Assembly (NCBI RefSeq): GCF_032062135.1
Contig: NC_092861.1
Span: forward strand, 115,289,327-115,353,326
Source: Pyxicephalus adspersus
Taxonomy: Eukaryota > Chordata > Amphibia > Anura > Pyxicephalidae
Length of the DNA: 64,000 nucleotides
Direction of reading: 5' to 3'
A program made the translations under genes and the position numbers. Positions 35,601-42,640 of this stretch are shown here, in pieces (position 1 is the stretch's first letter; each line of letters begins with the position of its first letter). The notes beneath the pieces were generated by a model. That model had not been told where the DNA came from and ran no database searches. It was given only the letters and a program-made list of their open reading frames with translations.

Positions 35601-38479
35601 ATTTATTTAAGTCCACAGACACACATAAACCTTTGAAGAAAACCTCCTCTCCAAGCCCCAAGGTTTCTGCTTTCTTAGCTACATTCTTAGAGGAATCTCC
35701 TCTTGTTTTGTGCTTAAAAACCAATGGAAATAGAGAAGCAGGGCATACAGGCTGTGTTGCCAACTATTTGAGACTTGGCACCTTTGCCTCTAACTATGCC
35801 ACTGGGGTTCCTCAAAACAAGCAGTAATTTTTTTCCCAGGAGTCTGCAGAAAAAAATAAATGGGAACCTATAATGGACCTTTAGGTACTCTAAGGCTTAG
35901 TCTACACGGGCTGTTTCCCCAGCGTTTAACCTGAGGCTTTTAAAGCCCATGTTTGAAGTCCCCATGCATTACAATTGGCTAATCTACACCAGGACGTTTC
36001 CTTGAGGCACGTTTATGACATTTATCTTAAACGTTGCATGCTACATATGAAAAATTAAAACACTGGGTTAACGCTGGAAAACGCCCAAAAACACTGTAAA
36101 CCCCCTAAAAACACTGTAAACCACTTCCACATTTTTGAACATTGATATGCAAATTAGTTGAAATAGTGGTAAAACACTGGAAAACGCGGCATAGGCATTT
36201 TCCAGCATTTTAAAGGCAAGCTTTAAAACGCTAATAAAAGTGCATAAAAACACATATAAATGCAAAAGGAACGTTTACATGCGTTTTTAAAAAACGTCCA
36301 TGTAGACCCAGCCTAAAGCTGCGTACACACTTCCAATTTTTGTCGTTGGAAATGACCGACGAACGACCGATTGGCCAAAAATCGTTTGTAAAAAAAGTAA
36401 CCAACGACGCCGACCAACGAGGATAGTCGTTGGAAATGAACGACCGGACCGTCGGATCGGATTGGACGACGATCGTTGACCATCTATCGTGTGTACGGTC
36501 GTTCAGTGCTCGTTCATGGTCTGAGCATGCGCGATGAACGAACGTTCGCTCACTTCCTGTGGTGCACGTCACTTCCTGTATCGTTTAAACGATCTCATCT
36601 ATCGTGTGTACAATATCTGCGAACGATCGTGTCGTTATCTGTATGTACAGGATCGGTGCTATACGATCGTTCGCAGATATCGTGCAGGATCGTTCGTCGT
36701 TCGTTTACCAACGATAATAATTGGAAGTGTGTACGTAGCTTAAGACTTGGAACAAGCTTACAAAACCTTGTTTACCATAATAAATAAATTACTTGAAGAT
36801 AAGCTCATGAATGCAACAGAAAACACTAATAAAATTACTTAAGCCAATGAATTGATTGCAGCTTGTCCTTAAATGGCTGCACTTTCTGCAATAGGAGTAT
36901 GCTCAGAAAAAGTTTTAAGATGTTCCCTTATCTCCCTTAGATCCTATGTATAAAATGTATAATTTGAAAGATAATTTTACTAAAATTACAGTTATCCTTT
37001 AAATATCAACAGCCCAGATTTATCCATTGTGCGTTTACTTTCAAAAGAAACAAAACAGAGTAAACAGAGTAAAATAAAATACTTTTTTTGCAACAGGTGA
37101 ACTATGCCAACAAGCACCCTTTAGAATTAAATATAAATAAAGGCTTACAAAATAATGATTGTGACTGAACAGTTCTGTGAATGAACTTTTTTAGTTTAAC
37201 TATATTTTTATCATGCCAGTTGGCCGAATATATATTTCATTCTTAAATTCAAGCAGGTTTTAAATCCTAAATAACCTTCCCCTAGTAATGCATCAAGAGC
37301 AAAAGTCATAAACAGTTGTGGATTCCATTTTTCCAGCACACCTTTGCTTATCCTCACTTTTTGGTCTCATATTCAAGAATTCACTGAAAGCACTTTGGTA
37401 CATGTTGATTAATTTACAAGTAAAAACAAGTGGTGGCTTGATCAAAAGGTTTAAAAAAATATATACCACATTATTAGTGGGCTTTCACCAAAAGCAAACA
37501 AGATATAGACACAGATAAAACAGGAATTTACAATGCAAGCCTAAAAAGATCATTACAACATGCAAGATCACAATTACAACACTGATTACAAACAGTTTAA
37601 TGCAAATACTAAAAAAAAACAAAAAAAATAAATACATTCTGATGGGAATTTATTTTAAAATTCTAATTCAAACTTGCATTCTAATTTTAAGAACTATAAT
37701 CAAATATTTTCACTTCTATATTTCAGCCAGCATGTTTGCTAACCAGTTTTTTATAAGCCATGGAACTAAAAAAAGGGGAAATAGAAAGCTGGAACAAAAA
37801 ATATATTAAAACAAAGTATACACAATTAAAAGGTAGACAGCTAAAAAGGCAAAAAAAAAAAAAAAAAACAGAATTAGAAAAGAGACAGGACGGAGGAGGA
37901 AAAGATACAAGAAATAAAAAGAGCCTGATTTATTAAAGTAAAGATCTTCGAGGAGGATACACTTTCATCAGTCAAGTGAAACTGATGAAGTGTATACTCT
38001 CCAGCCTTGGAGAGCTTTATTAAATCAGGTCCAAAGGGAGAGGAGCAACACAGCAGACAAAAAAGTAAGAAGAGACAGAAGAGAAGACAAGAGGGATGAA
38101 GAAAGCTTGTAATAATTGCTCACAAATTTGGTATTCTTAAGCACTCATTTAACAGATTACATGCAGAAAGGCCAAACAAATAATAATATTATTAATAATA
38201 ATACAAATAGATGAGGAAGCTGCTCACCTCACTGTTATGTCCTCTTAGATTGAAGTTGGTCCTTTGAGGAGTGTTCCTGTCTCTCCGGCAATGACTCAAA
38301 GTAAAAGTTACTCCTACAACTCCTCTTCCATTGCCAGTAGCCAGCCACCCTTCTTCATAGTAGCGTCTTCTACACACTGGCTTTTCCTTTTCACTTTTTG
38401 GAACCCTGCCCTTCCAAGAAAGGCATAATATGTTGGAATCACTGCAAAGCACAGGTCCATGCTCCACAGATGCATGCAT
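33..38479 (-). CDS. TULP4: TULP4 (tubby-like protein 4), coding span of 13 exons, C-terminal exon missing at window edge
   Basis: TULP4 is a tubby-superfamily protein. WD40 repeats plus a SOCS box are known in this family as a substrate receptor arrangement for Elongin B/C-Cullin 5 ubiquitin ligases; that role is inferred here. Coding exons (minus strand, 5' to 3'): 38479-38228, 30442-30314, 26175-26014, 18923-18743, 10415-10281, 9167-9001, 8620-8396, 7869-7635, 4831-4687, 4402-4258, 4077-3984, 3539-3396, 2596-33. All internal junctions are GT-AG and all phases match; the sum is 4578 nt = 1526 codons without a stop. WD40-like segments lie in about residues 75-375, the SOCS box in about 377-416, the first tubby block in 418-495, the second in 593-660 and the third from about 1484. 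Between them lie a Ser/Lys-rich linker and a Pro/Ser-rich linker of about 800 residues. Human TULP4 is 1543 residues; this protein would be about 1564 with the missing last exon. The start MHASVEHGP matches the mammalian start. Nothing is broken. Confidence 0.97.
2893..3216. mobile_element. hAT-type MITE with 8-bp target-site duplication
   Basis: 324 bp bounded by terminal inverted repeats CAGTGGTCGCCAACC and GGTTGGCGACTACTG (one mismatch). It is flanked by the identical 8-bp direct repeat CACCAGGC at 2885-2892 and 3217-3224, the hAT signature. The inside is GC-rich compared with the surrounding intron. It encodes no convincing protein; the short overlapping ORFs on both strands are chance. 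The rest of this intron (2597-3395) shows nothing recognisable. Confidence 0.93.
3396..3539 (-). CDS. TULP4: TULP4 coding exon 12 (residues 624-672)
   Basis: 144 nt. Acceptor TTATGTAG/TTATTT, donor TACCTG/GTGAGG. It encodes VIYKTSLLHLQPRQMTIYLP, EVRKISMDYINLPV and SEDEDDLP. The first part aligns with tubby strands; the acidic end leads into the long linker. Confidence 0.97.
3540..3983 (-). other. TULP4 intron, no recognisable element
   Basis: 444-bp AT-rich intron. A stretch near 3730-3860 is slightly less AT-rich, but I recognise no repeat or conserved motif. Confidence 0.6.
3984..4077 (-). CDS. TULP4: TULP4 coding exon 11, second tubby block (residues 593-624)
   Basis: 94 nt. Acceptor TTTGCAG/CATAAC, donor GAGCCG/GTAAGT. 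It encodes HNYLAQVTSNIWGTKFKIV and GLAAFLPANLGA. The NIWGTKF motif matches the tubby signature (N..G.KF), so the barrel resumes after the SPK linker. Confidence 0.97.
4258..4402 (-). CDS. TULP4: TULP4 coding exon 10, SPK-repeat linker (residues 544-592)
   Basis: 145 nt. Acceptor ACCTTCAG/AATTAA, donor ACTCAG/GTAAGA. It encodes INIEARKSPKLSRATQEI, SPRLPIRKPSIGSPS and REFPLEDITQ. It ends in phase 0. Confidence 0.96.
4612..4659. repeat. (TA)24 microsatellite in a short intron
   Basis: A perfect TA run within the 284-bp intron 4403-4686, 27 nt downstream of the weak donor of coding exon 9 in gene sense. It creates poly-Tyr/Ile open frames on both strands that are not genes. Confidence 0.98.
4687..4831 (-). 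CDS. TULP4: TULP4 coding exon 9, acidic/basic linker (residues 496-544)
   Basis: 145 nt. Acceptor TTTCTAG/ATGAAA. It encodes DEIYGNGLISAVIDSCNCSD, then DDWAAKKSPKVSRASKSPKL. The SPK repeats form an insertion in the tubby domain typical of TULP4. The donor CCCCAG/GTCATT is weak (C at +3, A at +4), but the split Arg codon and the human junction support it. Confidence 0.94.
4832..5786 (-). other. Intron left flank, possible MITE end
   Basis: AT-rich intron sequence. TTAAGGCTGGATTTACAC at about 5225 resembles the ends of the TTAGGCT-type MITEs elsewhere in the window, but no partner end was found. Otherwise nothing is recognised before the transposase-like element at 5787. Confidence 0.4.
5787..7535 (-). 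mobile_element. Transposase-like element, copy A (internally deleted)
   Basis: Shares both boundaries and, by eye, close to 90% identity with copy B at 49662-51679. On the minus strand it encodes recognisable protein pieces: CYICGKYTQCDQRKN (about 7030-7065), HICCQVCYVGLTQWLNGKR, EPKDHHSDCYFC, PHFISQSDLDDLVRDLSL, DDLKVVALLLSLQLGYTKY and HIKLGLLKNFVVAMDRDG. Cysteine pairs near the N-terminus suggest a zinc-binding region. About 325 bp present in B (roughly 50401-50726) are missing at about 6524, removing the segment with LFIDSSK. Frames are broken, so this is a pseudogene. The last 440 bp (7095-7535) is a noncoding module, with a (TA)n run at about 7195-7219 and a duplicated 17-bp unit at 7316-7350. 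No inverted repeats or target-site duplication were seen. Confidence 0.8.
6100..6922 (-). pseudogene. Transposase-like protein remnant in copy A
   Basis: Two open stretches in different frames, 6497-6922 and 6100-6486, carry the middle of the protein. The first holds DHHSDCYFC and the SQSDLDDLVRDL region. The second holds VALLLSLQLGYTKYMCFLC and HIKLGLLKNFV. The junction at about 6524 is a deletion relative to copy B. I recall similar uncharacterised proteins in arthropod and cnidarian genomes with the order IDSSK - GDLKV - GERFHQD. That order looks like three acidic residues of a DDE-type RNase H-like nuclease, but this assignment is an inference. Confidence 0.7.
7635..7869 (-). CDS. TULP4: TULP4 coding exon 8, first tubby-domain block (residues 418-496)
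   Basis: 235 nt. Acceptor TTTTGAAG/CCTCCT follows a run of T (A17 on the plus strand); donor AAATCAG/GTATTT. It encodes PPIPDPNNMRDFVSY, NERLHCTMKRTEDD and YTLYLEYLGGLVPVLKGRR, recognisable as the start of the tubby beta-barrel (YTLYLE.LGG...L..RR). It ends with the first base of a split Asp codon. Confidence 0.97.
7870..8395 (-). other. TULP4 intron, no recognisable element
   Basis: AT-rich 526-bp intron. The A17 run at 7874-7890 (T-rich in gene sense) forms the polypyrimidine tract of the exon 8 acceptor. I see no repeat family. Confidence 0.6.
8396..8620 (-). CDS. TULP4: TULP4 coding exon 7, last WD40 blade and SOCS box (residues 343-417)
   Basis: 225 nt, phase 0 at both ends. Acceptor TTTTGCAG/CGTCCT, donor ATTAAG/GTAACT. 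It begins RPITSICWGHRDSRLFLASG (WD40) and continues into LQLLCQQAIASSL and LPPRLCSYL. The pattern LC..AI...L then LPP.LC.YL is the SOCS box (BC box plus the Cul-binding part), which in this class recruits Elongin B/C. Confidence 0.97.
8621..9000 (-). other. TULP4 intron, no recognisable element
   Basis: 380-bp intron, AT-rich, with no structure I can name. Confidence 0.6.
9001..9167 (-). CDS. TULP4: TULP4 coding exon 6 (residues 287-342)
   Basis: 167 nt. Acceptor GGTTTCAG/ATGTAG, donor GTACAG/GTATAA. The frame is G|AT GTA GTG GTT, giving DVVVQWCTQGDLLAIAG. It continues through FYNVRGEHIYTLETPVQ, another propeller blade. Confidence 0.96.
9168..10280 (-). other. TULP4 intron, no recognisable element
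   Basis: 1.1-kb intron. A slightly GC-richer patch at about 9520-9700 carries a 62-codon frame without recognisable similarity. Otherwise AT-rich and unremarkable. Confidence 0.5.
10281..10415 (-). CDS. TULP4: TULP4 coding exon 5 (residues 242-287, both edge codons split)
   Basis: 135 nt. Acceptor CATTGCAG/ATGGCC, donor CTGAAAG/GTATGG. It encodes DGPAAYPIPVENIKPLLTV followed by FTSGDISLMNNYDDLSP and ends IIRSGLK. These are WD40 propeller residues nearly identical to mammalian TULP4. Confidence 0.96.
10590..11160 (+). mobile_element. Tc1/mariner transposase remnant
   Basis: Conceptual plus-strand pieces match Tc1-like transposases in order: the helix-turn-helix segment IIHKWKTFKTN (about 10640), then KKNMAAWLRFAKL (about 10877-10918), a degraded SILG.NVIPSVQQL.LGQ segment (about 11065-11120) and ATRQ near 11130 (QQDND in intact copies). 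Stops and frameshifts make it nonfunctional, and the C-terminal third is missing. Antisense to TULP4. Confidence 0.8.
11161..12734 (-). other. Intron stretch, (CA)n and unassigned sequence
   Basis: Contains a short (CA)n run at about 11321-11338. The remainder is AT-rich with no recognisable repeat or gene. ORFs of 60-130 codons here lack any domain. Confidence 0.5.
12735..13451. mobile_element. hAT-type element with three internal snap-back hairpins
   Basis: 717 bp with ends CAGGGGTATCAAACAC and GCGTTTGACGCCACTG. The flanks GCTTACAC (12727-12734) and ACCTACAC (13452-13459) agree at 6 of 8 positions, an aged 8-bp hAT duplication. Inside are three long imperfect inverted repeats: 12832-12868 with 12924-12960, 12970-13006 with 13021-13058, and 13165-13214 with 13252-13304. 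Subterminal GCGGGCCAAA and TTTGGCCCGCG are typical of this hAT group. No transposase is encoded, so it is nonautonomous. Confidence 0.85.
13452..16224 (-). other. Intron stretch with homopolymer runs
   Basis: 2.8 kb of AT-rich sequence with an A-run near 14073-14096 and a T-run near 14587-14608. I recognise no gene or repeat family; a 60-codon frame at 15575 has no features. Confidence 0.5.
16225..16633. mobile_element. MITE, TAAGGCTAG terminal repeats
   Basis: Ends CTAAGGCTAG and CTAGCCTTAG are perfect inverted repeats, and the similarity runs further in, with GTGCAATAATTGT facing ACAATTTTAGCAC. The inside is rich in CGATCGTT/AACGATCG words, also seen in the MITE at 36317. Noncoding. Confidence 0.8.
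16644..17105 (-). mobile_element. Tc1/mariner transposase C-terminal remnant
   Basis: Minus-strand translation gives pieces of a Tc1-like transposase catalytic end: PSSDG near 16850, SNWFLEP near 16790, FTVLKWSPLSPDL near 16750 (intact families read WPPQSPDLNPIE) and VNLDRN near 16645. It is frameshifted and lacks the N-terminus. It lies just outside the MITE ending at 16633. Confidence 0.8.
17106..17951 (-). other. Intron stretch, nothing recognised
   Basis: AT-rich sequence with an unusually A/C-rich, G-poor plus strand at about 17340-17720. I have no identification for it. Confidence 0.4.
17952..18263. mobile_element. MITE, TTAGGCT terminal repeats
   Basis: 312 bp starting TTAGGCTATGTATACATG and ending TGTGTGTGCAGCCTAA, whose reverse complement is TTAGGCTGCACACACA. 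It belongs with the other MITEs here that have TTAGGCT/TACACA ends. Noncoding. Confidence 0.7.
18264..18742 (-). other. Intron stretch, A-run
   Basis: AT-rich, with an A-run at about 18584-18603. No gene or repeat family recognised. Confidence 0.5.
18743..18923 (-). CDS. TULP4: TULP4 coding exon 4 (residues 182-242, last codon split)
   Basis: 181 nt. Acceptor TTATAG/GTGTTG, donor CCACAAG/GTAATT. It encodes VLFGTADGQVIVMDCHGRML, a WD40 blade, then an acidic run SSESDTDSDDYSPPQ that projects from the propeller. It ends with the first base of a split codon (G), completed by the next exon to Asp. Confidence 0.96.
18924..21063 (-). other. Intron stretch, unassigned
   Basis: Mostly AT-rich. A small inverted repeat pairs GCATGCGCAG (about 19238) with CTGCGCATGC (about 19282). 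A short GGGAGAATTT-type tandem lies at about 19470-19505. The stretch 19860-20030 looks repeat-like (GCACTGCAGAAG, GTGCATTGGGGTGCTC), but I cannot name it. Confidence 0.4.
21064..21322 (+). mobile_element. tRNA-headed SINE
   Basis: The head carries GAGTGGCTTAAC (A box-like) and AGATTCGAATCTC (B box-like). Then come a body with TGTTTGCGTGGGTTTTTACC and CCTCCCACATTCCAAAAACA and a tail with ACTATATAAATACTGGATAATAAAA. Same overall type as 55952-56224. Not a functional tRNA gene. Confidence 0.8.
21323..22028 (-). other. Intron stretch, nothing recognised
   Basis: AT-rich intron without a recognisable gene or repeat. Confidence 0.5.
22029..22350. repeat. Degenerate minisatellite, unit about 33-36 bp
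   Basis: Repeated variants of TATTACTGCCACTGACACC followed by ATTGATGGGGCC, for example near 22045, 22120, 22180, 22280 and 22315. Units are diverged, with inserted sequence between some. The overlapping ORFs on both strands are a by-product of the repeat. Confidence 0.65.
22351..24649 (-). other. Intron stretch, short low-complexity runs only
   Basis: AT-rich. T-runs lie at about 23760 and 24085, and a short TG run near 22738. Nothing else is recognised. Confidence 0.5.
24650..24965 (+). mobile_element. Probable Tc1/mariner transposase remnant
   Basis: GAACCTCATACCAATAGTA at about 24800 followed by KVKVWVAWV, and TGGCCTACTTGAAGGCCTGA at about 24906 followed by the LNLIKMWWEDL segment, resemble the catalytic block of Tc1-like elements (SPDLNPIE..WW..L). 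Heavily decayed. Less certain than the remnants at 10590 and 16644. Confidence 0.5.
25109..25173. repeat. (TA)n/(CA)n compound microsatellite
   Basis: A TA run followed by ACACATACA, further TA units and a CA run. Confidence 0.95.
25174..26013 (-). other. Intron stretch, nothing recognised
   Basis: No repeat family or gene recognised before coding exon 3. Confidence 0.5.
26014..26175 (-). CDS. TULP4: TULP4 coding exon 3 (residues 128-181)
   Basis: 162 nt, phase 0. Acceptor TTTATAG/GTGAGT, donor CAACAG/GTGAGA. It encodes SDFTWSHDGTQALISYRDGF through IWTPDDQQ, a WD40 blade with SHDGTQ in the turn. The exon's first six bases GTGAGT resemble a donor, but the conserved VSD reading shows they are coding. 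Confidence 0.96.
26176..28720 (-). other. Intron stretch with long poly(A)
   Basis: A plus-strand A-run at about 26650-26678 and a G-run near 27011 stand out. The rest is unassigned; several 60-130 codon frames have no domain and no splice support. Confidence 0.5.
28721..28990. mobile_element. Possible hAT-family repeat fragment
   Basis: Begins CAGCATTTCTCAACCAGGGT followed by TTCCTCCAGAGG. This 'hot dispersed repeat' start resembles hAT/Charlie ends. A partial relative may lie at 59353-59700. No partner terminus was found. Identification is by recall only. Confidence 0.4.
29101..29680. mobile_element. piggyBac-type MITE with TTAA duplication and hairpins
   Basis: 580 bp bounded by CCTCCCTAGCGGT and ACCGCTAGGGAGG and flanked on both sides by TTAA (29097-29100, 29681-29684), the piggyBac target. 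Inside are inverted repeats 29146-29209 with 29280-29340, 29353-29380 with 29389-29413, and GAGTGTGACTCGGGGT with ACCCCAAGTCACACTC. The GC-rich segment 29420-29560 has 60-93 codon frames that are not supported as genes. Confidence 0.88.
29681..30313 (-). other. Intron stretch, nothing recognised
   Basis: AT-rich. No repeat recognised between the piggyBac-type MITE and coding exon 2. Confidence 0.5.
30314..30442 (-). CDS. TULP4: TULP4 coding exon 2 (residues 85-127)
   Basis: 129 nt, phase 0 at both ends. The acceptor TTTTTCAG/GTCGTG and donor CACAG/GTGGGT are clear. It encodes VVLVRWNEPFQKLATC, DADGGIFVWIQYEGRW and NDRGAQ, completing the WD40 unit started by the previous exon (GH...LATCD.DG.I.VW). 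Confidence 0.96.
30443..35891 (-). other. Long intron stretch, mostly unassigned
   Basis: 5.4 kb with little I can name. TAGGGTATGTACACATGT at about 34475 looks like a single end of the MITE family with TACACA termini, but no partner was found. TTGCTAGGAGTTCC near 32730 may be a hAT scrap. A 94-codon frame at 33818 and an 80-codon frame at 35024 show no domains. Confidence 0.4.
35892..36313. mobile_element. MITE, GGCT...GTCTACA terminal repeats
   Basis: Starts AAGGCTTAGTCTACACGGG and ends CCATGTAGACCCAGCCTAA, imperfect inverted repeats of about 18 bp. It holds short direct repeats of AAAACACTGTAAACC near 36090-36122 and AAAACGC-rich words. It abuts the next MITE directly. Confidence 0.7.
36317..36740. 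mobile_element. Harbinger-like MITE with TAA duplication
   Basis: 424 bp with ends AGCTGCGTACACACTTCC and GGAAGTGTGTACGTAGCT, flanked by TAA on both sides (36314-36316 and 36741-36743). A 3-bp TWA duplication is the PIF/Harbinger signature. It is rich in CGATCGTT/AACGAACG motifs. The 60-110 codon frames are by-products. Confidence 0.85.
37924..38030. mobile_element. Short MITE, CCTGATTTATTAAAG ends
   Basis: About 107 bp. CCTGATTTATTAAAG pairs with CTTTATTAAATCAGG. Central ACACTTTCATCAGT and ACTGATGAAGTGT form a second inverted repeat, so the whole element can fold on itself. Confidence 0.75.
38228..38479 (-). CDS. TULP4: TULP4 coding exon 1 (residues 1-84)
   Basis: Encodes the N-terminus beginning MHASVEHGPVLCSDSN and ending RGHNSE; the donor GAG/GTGAGC is at 38228/38227. 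The exon must extend a little upstream as 5' UTR: AG acceptors are possible at 38481-38482 (one base before the ATG) and at 38503-38504, the latter after a longer pyrimidine tract. The ATG at 38479 aligns with the mammalian start. A longer ATG-initiated frame from 38544 is out of frame with the protein and runs through the intron. The GH of a WD40 repeat (RGHNSE) is split across this junction. Confidence 0.95.
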
Positions 38480-41400
38480 GCTGCCAGTTTTAGATTAACA
38501 CCCTCAAAGATGTGAAGAAAAAAAATACAAATAAATAACGTCAAAAAGTCAAGTTCTGATGCATTTACCTAAGACCAAAGTTCTTGGTTAATGTTGACCT
38601 TTTATGTTTTAAAAGGTCAGTTCTGACAAATATCTTCTTAATGCATAGTAACAGATATCCATGTACAAAATGATGATGTCAATTTGGCTTAAAAAATTAA
38701 CCAGCAGTCTGGATTCTTGCCATGAAGGTTGTGTGGTTAGTTTCCCTTTGGAAATTCATAGTTACCGGTGCAGTTTACTTTCCAATTTCCCAGTTTACTG
38801 TACCAACAAGTTACTATGCAATAGTCTATGCAGCCTGAGATTCCAGTTCCAGGATTTCATTAGATCTGCTCAACCAAATAACGTGTCCCTACAAAGGAGA
38901 GGATTGTAAAGGTTTCAAGTATTTTAAGGCTTCATGTACGTACACCGATGTCCTTCCACTGCACAACACATCTGCTTTAACATATATCTGATATTATGTC
39001 ACATTCTGGCAGGTTCTTACAGCCAACACATTGTTGCATAAAAAGCAGAAGAGGCAGAAGGCACAAGGACTGTGCAAAATTTCTAGGCCAACTTTTTTTT
39101 TTCTTTACGGCTTTACGATATATCCAGTTGTGCAAAAAATGTCTTTAAAAAAAATGTCTGTTATGACCCTACAGTACAGCTATTGCTAACCCCATTTTGG
39201 TTATGCAGCTAACAATATTCCTTGAAGATGAATGATCAAAAATAGGGACCACCCATAGAAAACTTCCTTTCCTAGAGCCGATTAACCAGTGCTGAAGTAA
39301 TAGCTCTCCCATGTTAGTTTGGATCAGCTGATGTTTTCTGCTAGCTACAGTGTTTCCTGTACTTTCTAAAACACTGATCATAAACCAGAATATTCATTTT
39401 CTATCGCCAGTAGTGTTTCTTTTACTGTGAACACCAGTGCAAAGTCTTACGCCGGCAATTTAACAATATTTCAAAGATACAAAAAAATTCCAGGAAAAGA
39501 GCTTCGGGAGGTCAAAGTAGTTTAAGAAACAAGAATTCTTGTTATAGCTCAGTTCTTTTTATTTTCTCACAGCCCTTTCACTGGCCTTACAAATATACTT
39601 TATCGTTTGTAAGGGTGAAGTAGGAGAAACCAGGCATGTCTCTTTTCTTTCGAGAACCAGTCAACCACCAAGTTATGATTTAAAGGGCATTTAAACCATC
39701 TAAAGAAGTGAGAAGAGAGCGAGTAAACGACATGGAGGGAAAAAAAGTAAATTAATTTCACGACCCAGTTCACACAGTGCACAGTAAAGTCTATTTGTCA
39801 GCTGAATGCCCAGACTTGTCTATTTTAACGTGCTCCCTTCCACATCATCAGCACACATTACATGCTGCTATTTACTGGCCTCTGATATTTTGCAGCATAC
39901 AGGTAGCCCAGTCTTTAATTATTTCCAGTTTTCATTATGGCTGAAATTGGAATTTCACCTATGAAAAAAAAGTCCAAGCAGAGGTTTGTTTCTGGGTTAC
40001 TGAACTCCGAGCAGTATATTGGAACACATCTCAGTTTTTTCCTGTTGGGAGTGATAAAGTGGTATAGTGATGTTGAAGATTTGCATAGCTGTCTGCAACA
40101 AAGGGCAACTTAACAAAGCGGGCTTTGGCAGTGCTGTGCAGTGGTGAATTTAGAGGAGGCTTTTCAGTCCAGGTGAAATCTTGTGGTCGCCTGCAAAACA
40201 AACAAAAAAAATATATATTAAAATGTGACTGAAGGCCTTTATTAACTCTTGCTCATCACAATTGAAGGCAATACTGAACTCAAATTTACTATGTATACCA
40301 AATCCTACATAATGGATGCAATGTCTTTCATCCTCACCCTTAACCCTGGTTTATTGAATTTTATTGTGTTTATTCAGTTTGGAGGTATCTTTATTTGTTA
40401 CTGTATTGTTTCACGGTTTTTGCTTTTACGTACTGGCTTTTGAATTGCCGTTAAAGATTAAAATGAAAAAAACAAAAAAAAAGCAAAAAGTAATTCTAGA
40501 CATGTAGAACACTTATCACACTTATTAGTATTTGGTAATCACCAGGTCTAAGTGGCAGGTTGGGGCAGGGAAGTGCGCAAGGATCTAAGCAAGTTTAGAC
40601 TTGATAAAGGTGAAAACTGCAAAGGAATTTTTATGGGCTGCAGCAGCAGATATTAACTGTTTTTCAAGCTTGTTTTAGCCTGGTCCAATGTATAACTTTC
40701 TTTTAATTGAGCTAATGGAGAGAAAAAAGCCTTTAAATGGATGGGCCAATGGAGAAAAAACATACATGCAAATGGATAAGTTTGATGGAGAGATGGAGAT
40801 GCAGAGCTACCTGTTCCTAGGGTTTGGACCATTGCCACTGACCACTACTGGCTTCTAACAATCGGGAATTATCCAGTGTGGTTCCTGAATATGTGATTAC
40901 CATGTCAGGGTTTGCTGTGTGCTCATATAAACAGCTACCAGGGACAGTTGCCAGTATGAAATACTTAAAATTATCAAGTTTATCCACCTATATCAGCCTA
41001 TAATAATAATGAATATATTTATTCAAACATTGTACTAAGTAAAAACCTTATATGTCCATAAACTATATCTCCAAGGTAATGTTATTCACCTTCTCATATA
41101 CTGAAAAAAAAAATGCACATGATTGGTTAACCGAAGTGAACTGATGTGAATACTACTTAATATTCCTTTATTAAATTAACCCCACTAAACCTGTTCTTTT
41201 CTGACCAGAAACAGACCACTCTAATTCTGTTATTTCCCAGTATACTAAACTATCATCATATCTTGCACATCTGTAGTCATTTTCTTTTTCCAAATTTCAT
41301 TAGTGATTTTGTATTTGCATTAAAATAATTTTTGTCCATTTTCTAGATTTTTGTTGAACCTTTTGTTTTGGTGTGGTCACTTTTTAATTTGAGACACAAA

Positions 41401-42640
41401 TACAACATCACACATATTTCTGCAATCTGTAACAACATTCCTCTGTACTGAAAAACACAGATGAGGTTTCTTAAAGAGGACATAGTCTGCTCTTGTTAAA
41501 AAAAGCAAACTCCACCCAAAAGCCGTTTAGCTACATTGCCATCACTAAACTATTGTAGCAAGCAATTTCTCTTTTATTCCACTGCATCTGCAATTAAATG
41601 CCAGGAGAAGGTCTATGTGACAGTATGGGAATTTGACGTGTATTAAAAATACATTTGATAGTTATTTAATTTTAAAACAGATTGCTTACTTGACAGAAAA
41701 TGCAACGCAAAGCAGGTCAAATGCAGCTTATCTATAGGATTTTGGGGACCTGCATTTGATGCATGCTCTGAACATGTCAAACAGAGAAAAGCATGCACAC
41801 TGACATGAGCACTAAAGCAGAAAGTATCTACAAGTCATGTTACTAAGGCCTTGTAAGAAGGCTCAATGCTCTATGCTTTGCTGGAGATCTAACTGTAGCC
41901 AATCTTACCGTAACTTTTCTTGTTATAGTTTATCTAAGTTGCAATCTATTATTGCATATCAGTTAAACAGAATATACAATAATGATGCCAGTAAGGTTTT
42001 TAAACAAAAAGTAAGCCAAATCCAAAGAAGAGATGAAAAAATGTATCAGATATTCTGAAAAACAAAGGATCATTATTTTACTGCTAAAAAAAGCAAATTG
42101 AATAAAAAATATATATAAATATATCTTAGAAATATATTGCTGTTTATTATTAGAAATAAGATTACCTACTGATTTTAGCTGTACAAGCTATGCTAATCAT
42201 TTACATATAATCAATGCTTGGTCTAAAAAATAAATGTATTATTTGAAAAAAATATAGGCTAAGAAAGGAAAATCCAAATTATAACAACTCATCTAATTGT
42301 TAAAAAAACACTGAAGTTTTGGCATATTTTAGTTTTAGAAAGAGACAAAATACTGAACAGTAGCTACAAGATTTTTATACATACACAAAGCTTTAAAAGA
42401 TCAAAGGAATTTTTAAACAATGTAACTTGGCTCCTAGGAAACAAACTATCAGGACACATTGTAGCCCAGGGACAAAATGATGGGGGAAAATAGCAACATC
42501 AGCAATTTTAAAAACAGAAGAAAAAAGTATCCTCTGACAATGGAGCTACCATAACACAATATTTTGTATTATATTATTTGCTGTGGAAACAGTGATATCA
42601 ACGTTTTTAAAGATTTGCTAAAGAATATACCCTCAATTGT
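38480..42640 (-). other. TULP4 intron 1, 3' part, no element recognised
   Basis: AT-rich with short A-runs. No repeat family, gene or RNA identified. A few ORFs of 60-82 codons lack motifs. Conserved noncoding elements could exist here but cannot be recognised without alignment. Confidence 0.4.

Noticed and set aside
36231..36787. 103-113 codon frames on both strands
   Set aside because: Produced by the CGATCGTT/AACGAACG composition of the Harbinger-like MITE.
38314..38544. Alternative upstream start for TULP4 (frame beginning at 38544)
   Set aside because: It is in a different frame from the conserved protein and runs through the likely acceptor tract. The ATG at 38479 matches the known N-terminus.
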